Source: CAZKYP01 sp964556885 (lineage in GTDB: Bacteria > Planctomycetota > Phycisphaerae > Sedimentisphaerales > Anaerobacaceae). Taken from it: a stretch of 8,774 nt of DNA. Both the position numbers and the translations under genes were made by a program. The stretch covers positions 1 through 8,774 of the forward strand of contig CAZKYP010000136.1 in the NCBI GenBank assembly GCA_964556885.1. Direction: 5' to 3'. Of this stretch, positions 6,894-8,774 are shown piece by piece; position 1 is the first letter of the stretch, and every line of letters begins with the position of its first letter. The notes under the pieces are model-generated. The model saw only the letters and a list, made by a program, of their open reading frames with translations, ran no database searches and was not told where the DNA came from.

Positions 6894-7704
6894 AACCGGA
6901 TATTTTAAAAGCGGAAGCAATGAGCTTTATTACTCATGCACGATTCCGTCAGGAAATGCCGAAGGAACCGGCATCGTATTTGTCCACGCCGCCGACGGCA
7001 ACCGGCTCGGGCCGCACAGGATGTTTGTGGAATTCGCAAGTCATTTCAATTCTCTCGGATACCCCACGTTTCGATTTGACCTTAGCGGCTGCGGCGACAG
7101 TACCGGCACTGTTTCAGAAGCCAATATAGCCGCTGAAGTATCCGACGCTATCGAAGCAATCCGCTTTTTTATGACAAGGGCGAATCTTGAAAACGTGACC
7201 CTGCTGGGTATAAGCCGGGGCGCCCGCGTCTGCTATAACGCGATGGCGCAACATGAGCTTCCGCTAAGCAGCGTGATTCTGCTATCGATGCCGATCTCAG
7301 GCAACAAGGCCGCAATAAATTCATTTCATACCCGCTTAAATGAATATCTATGCAAGCTCAAAGATCCGAAACATCTGCAGAAACTATTGAGCGGAAAAGC
7401 AAACTTCCGGCAAATCGGGCGAACACTGACAACCGCCCTGCGGCTTAAAAACAGATATGCCCCGACCAAGACGAACGGTTTTGCGACGAAGTGTCCGGTC
7501 CTGTTTATCTACGGCGACCGTGATCCTCTGGCTGAGCAATCGAGTCGATACTACACCACAAAGTGCAGGGAAAACGAGCTGCCGCACGATTGTCACTTTG
7601 TCGCGGATGCAAATCACAGCTTTTTTCATTACAAATGGAAAGAACAGATTCTTGATATCACTACGAAATGGCTCGAAAGGACCAACAGCAAGGTGCTGAT
7701 ATGA
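6886..7704 (+). CDS. Alpha/beta hydrolase with intact triad, like exosortase A-associated hydrolase 1
   Basis: 272 residues from a TTG start. After an N-terminal beta hairpin comes IVFVHAADGN with the oxyanion HAADG, then GPHRMFVEFA and FRFDLSGCGDSTG. The elbow GISRGA gives nucleophile Ser110, GDRDPL gives Asp213, and ANHSFF gives His244, so the Ser-Asp-His triad is complete and ordered as in serine hydrolases. A helical stretch (about 143-195) between strands 6 and 7 is a likely lid. The G-x-HR-x-F-V segment is the reason I compare it with hydrolase 1 of exosortase A loci. The likely role is a thioesterase or acyltransferase acting on the acyl-ACP made by the neighbouring ligase, in the cytoplasm, as there is no signal peptide. 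It overlaps the triad-less hydrolase by 8 nt and the PaaK-like gene by 4 nt (ATGA), so co-expression is near certain. Confidence 0.83.
   Translation: MTETGYFKSGSNELYYSCTIPSGNAEGTGIVFVHAADGNRLGPHRMFVEFASHFNSLGYPTFRFDLSGCGDSTGTVSEANIAAEVSDAIEAIRFFMTRANLENVTLLGISRGARVCYNAMAQHELPLSSVILLSMPISGNKAAINSFHTRLNEYLCKLKDPKHLQKLLSGKANFRQIGRTLTTALRLKNRYAPTKTNGFATKCPVLFIYGDRDPLAEQSSRYYTTKCRENELPHDCHFVADANHSFFHYKWKEQILDITTKWLERTNSKVLI
7690..7695 (+). promoter_or_regulatory. Ribosome binding site for the 7701 gene
   Basis: AAGGTG, 5 nt before ATG 7701, inside the 3' end of the hydrolase gene. It supports the overlapping ATGA start. Confidence 0.6.
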
Positions 7705-8774
7705 GCGGATTGGCCGGTAAAATTCGACTTGGCATAAGGACGTTCGGCGAGGGCTGTTTTGCAATCAACAGGCAATTCAATCCGGAAAAGATAATCAATA
7801 TCCAAAAACAAAAATTGCGCAAACTCATACATCATTGCTTCGATAATATAAAATACTATCGCGAAGAATTTGAAAGATTGGGCATAGAACCTGAGCAAAT
7901 CAGGACGGCGAAAGACCTTCAGAAAATACCGATCTTAACCAAAGAAAAACTCCGCGAGCGATTCTGGGACTTCCTGCCTCGCCAGATGCCCGCCTGCCGA
8001 ATAAGCCGAACCTCCGGTAGTACCGGTGTGCCTGTCTGTATCTTTTCTGATAACAATTCGCGTATGTATAATTCGGCCGCAGTAATAAGATACCGACAGG
8101 CATGGGGAATCGGCCTGCTCGGAAAGCCGATTTTGACACCGCTTAAAACTGCAAACGATCCTTTCTATAAAAAGCCGCACTGGACGTTCCTCCAAGGCGT
8201 TCACAAGACCTTTTATATCAATCCTTATATCGATTCTACCGAAAACATCGAACATGCAACCAAGCTTCTGAAAAAACTTAAAACACCCGCTCTCATCGGG
8301 ATTACTCCCGCCGTCAGGGCGCTTGCTTATCGAATCAAAGACGGCCTGTTCCCGGAATTTAAACCCTGCGCGGTTTTAACCACCGGTGAAAGTCTCAGTC
8401 CACAGGTTAGGGAACTACTCGAATCCATATTTGCAGTTAAAGTAGCAGATATTTACTCCTGCACCGAGGCGGGTGATGTCGCATGGCAATGTCATCACAA
8501 TGCAGGTTATCATATCAATGCTGACAATGTAATAGTCGAAATTGTTAATGAAAATGGGCCTGTTGAAAATGGCCAAACCGGCGAGGTTGTAATAACCAAC
8601 CTGAATCGTTATGCCATGCCGATAGTTCGTTATAAAAACGGCGATCTGGCCCGGCTGGCGCTAAAGAATTGTCCCTGCGGCTGCAAGCTGCCGATGATTG
8701 CCGAGATTCTTGGCAGAAGCGGCGAGGATGTTACCCTGCCGGACGGCAGGACTATACCGTGGAACCAGCTTAAA
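7701..8774 (+). CDS. PaaK/CapK-family AMP-forming ligase (phenylacetate-CoA ligase-like), 3' partial
   Basis: The frame runs from ATG 7701 to the window end without a stop, giving 358 residues. The family is usually 430-460, so roughly 70-100 residues of the C-terminal lid are outside the window. The N-terminus is typical: IKYYREEFERLGI and then AKDLQKIPILTKEKLRE. The phosphate loop is TSGSTGVP (104-111), YSCTEAG (252-258) supplies the conserved Glu256, and RYKNGDLA carries Asp315 of the usual TGD. CPCGCKLP (324-331) and ILGRSGEDV match the CxCG and GR-x-x-D blocks of the PaaK/CapK group. CapK-type members are common in capsule and exopolysaccharide clusters, where their substrates are mostly unknown. 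It probably activates a second acid for the same product, or passes the acyl group to the ACP or to a sugar. True phenylacetate degradation is unlikely, as no paa genes are nearby. Confidence 0.88.
   Translation, partial: MSGLAGKIRLGIRTFGEGCFAINRQFNPEKIINIQKQKLRKLIHHCFDNIKYYREEFERLGIEPEQIRTAKDLQKIPILTKEKLRERFWDFLPRQMPACRISRTSGSTGVPVCIFSDNNSRMYNSAAVIRYRQAWGIGLLGKPILTPLKTANDPFYKKPHWTFLQGVHKTFYINPYIDSTENIEHATKLLKKLKTPALIGITPAVRALAYRIKDGLFPEFKPCAVLTTGESLSPQVRELLESIFAVKVADIYSCTEAGDVAWQCHHNAGYHINADNVIVEIVNENGPVENGQTGEVVITNLNRYAMPIVRYKNGDLARLALKNCPCGCKLPMIAEILGRSGEDVTLPDGRTIPWNQLK

Noticed and set aside
7384..8255. Several minus-strand open frames across the 3' end
   Set aside because: They overlap the intact hydrolase and PaaK-like genes, whose motifs are clear on the plus strand, and none encodes a recognisable protein.

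Overview
The window is one uninterrupted plus-strand gene array of nine genes, with the first and last cut by the window ends. Junctions are overlaps of 4 to 14 nt or gaps of at most 18 nt. It reads as the interior of one long operon. I see no promoter, terminator, RNA gene, mobile element or CRISPR array, and no gene-free stretch over 20 nt apart from an assembly gap. A run of exactly 100 N (2779-2878) shows this is a scaffold, probably from a draft or metagenome assembly. The taxon is not proven. Moderate GC, Shine-Dalgarno-led overlapping genes and a secreted protein built of two beta-sandwich-like regions would fit a Planctomycetota/PVC bacterium, but this is a weak inference.

Region 1 (1-3310) holds membrane machinery for a surface polysaccharide: a MurJ/MviN-type MOP flippase missing its first few residues, a multi-pass membrane protein with no recognisable family, and a Wzy/WaaL-type O-antigen polymerase or ligase split by the gap. 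Region 2 (3318-4415) encodes a secreted protein with two apparent beta-sandwich domains, an N-terminal carbohydrate-binding-like one and a C-terminal LamG/DUF1080-like one.

Region 3 (4418-8774) is an acyl-activation cassette: a stand-alone acyl carrier protein with its phosphopantetheine serine, an AMP-forming ligase of the ANL superfamily, two alpha/beta-hydrolase-fold proteins and a PaaK/CapK-type second AMP-forming ligase. The first hydrolase-fold protein has lost the catalytic triad (Arg at the nucleophile elbow). The second retains Ser-Asp-His. The set ACP + AMP ligase + two unlike hydrolases resembles the accessory genes described beside exosortase A (PEP-CTERM) polysaccharide clusters in proteobacteria. 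No exosortase or PEP-CTERM substrate is visible here.

Working model (inference): an acid is adenylated, loaded on the ACP, and transferred or released with help from the hydrolase pair. It may decorate a polysaccharide that the membrane proteins of region 1 polymerise and export. The acyl substrate cannot be read from the sequence.
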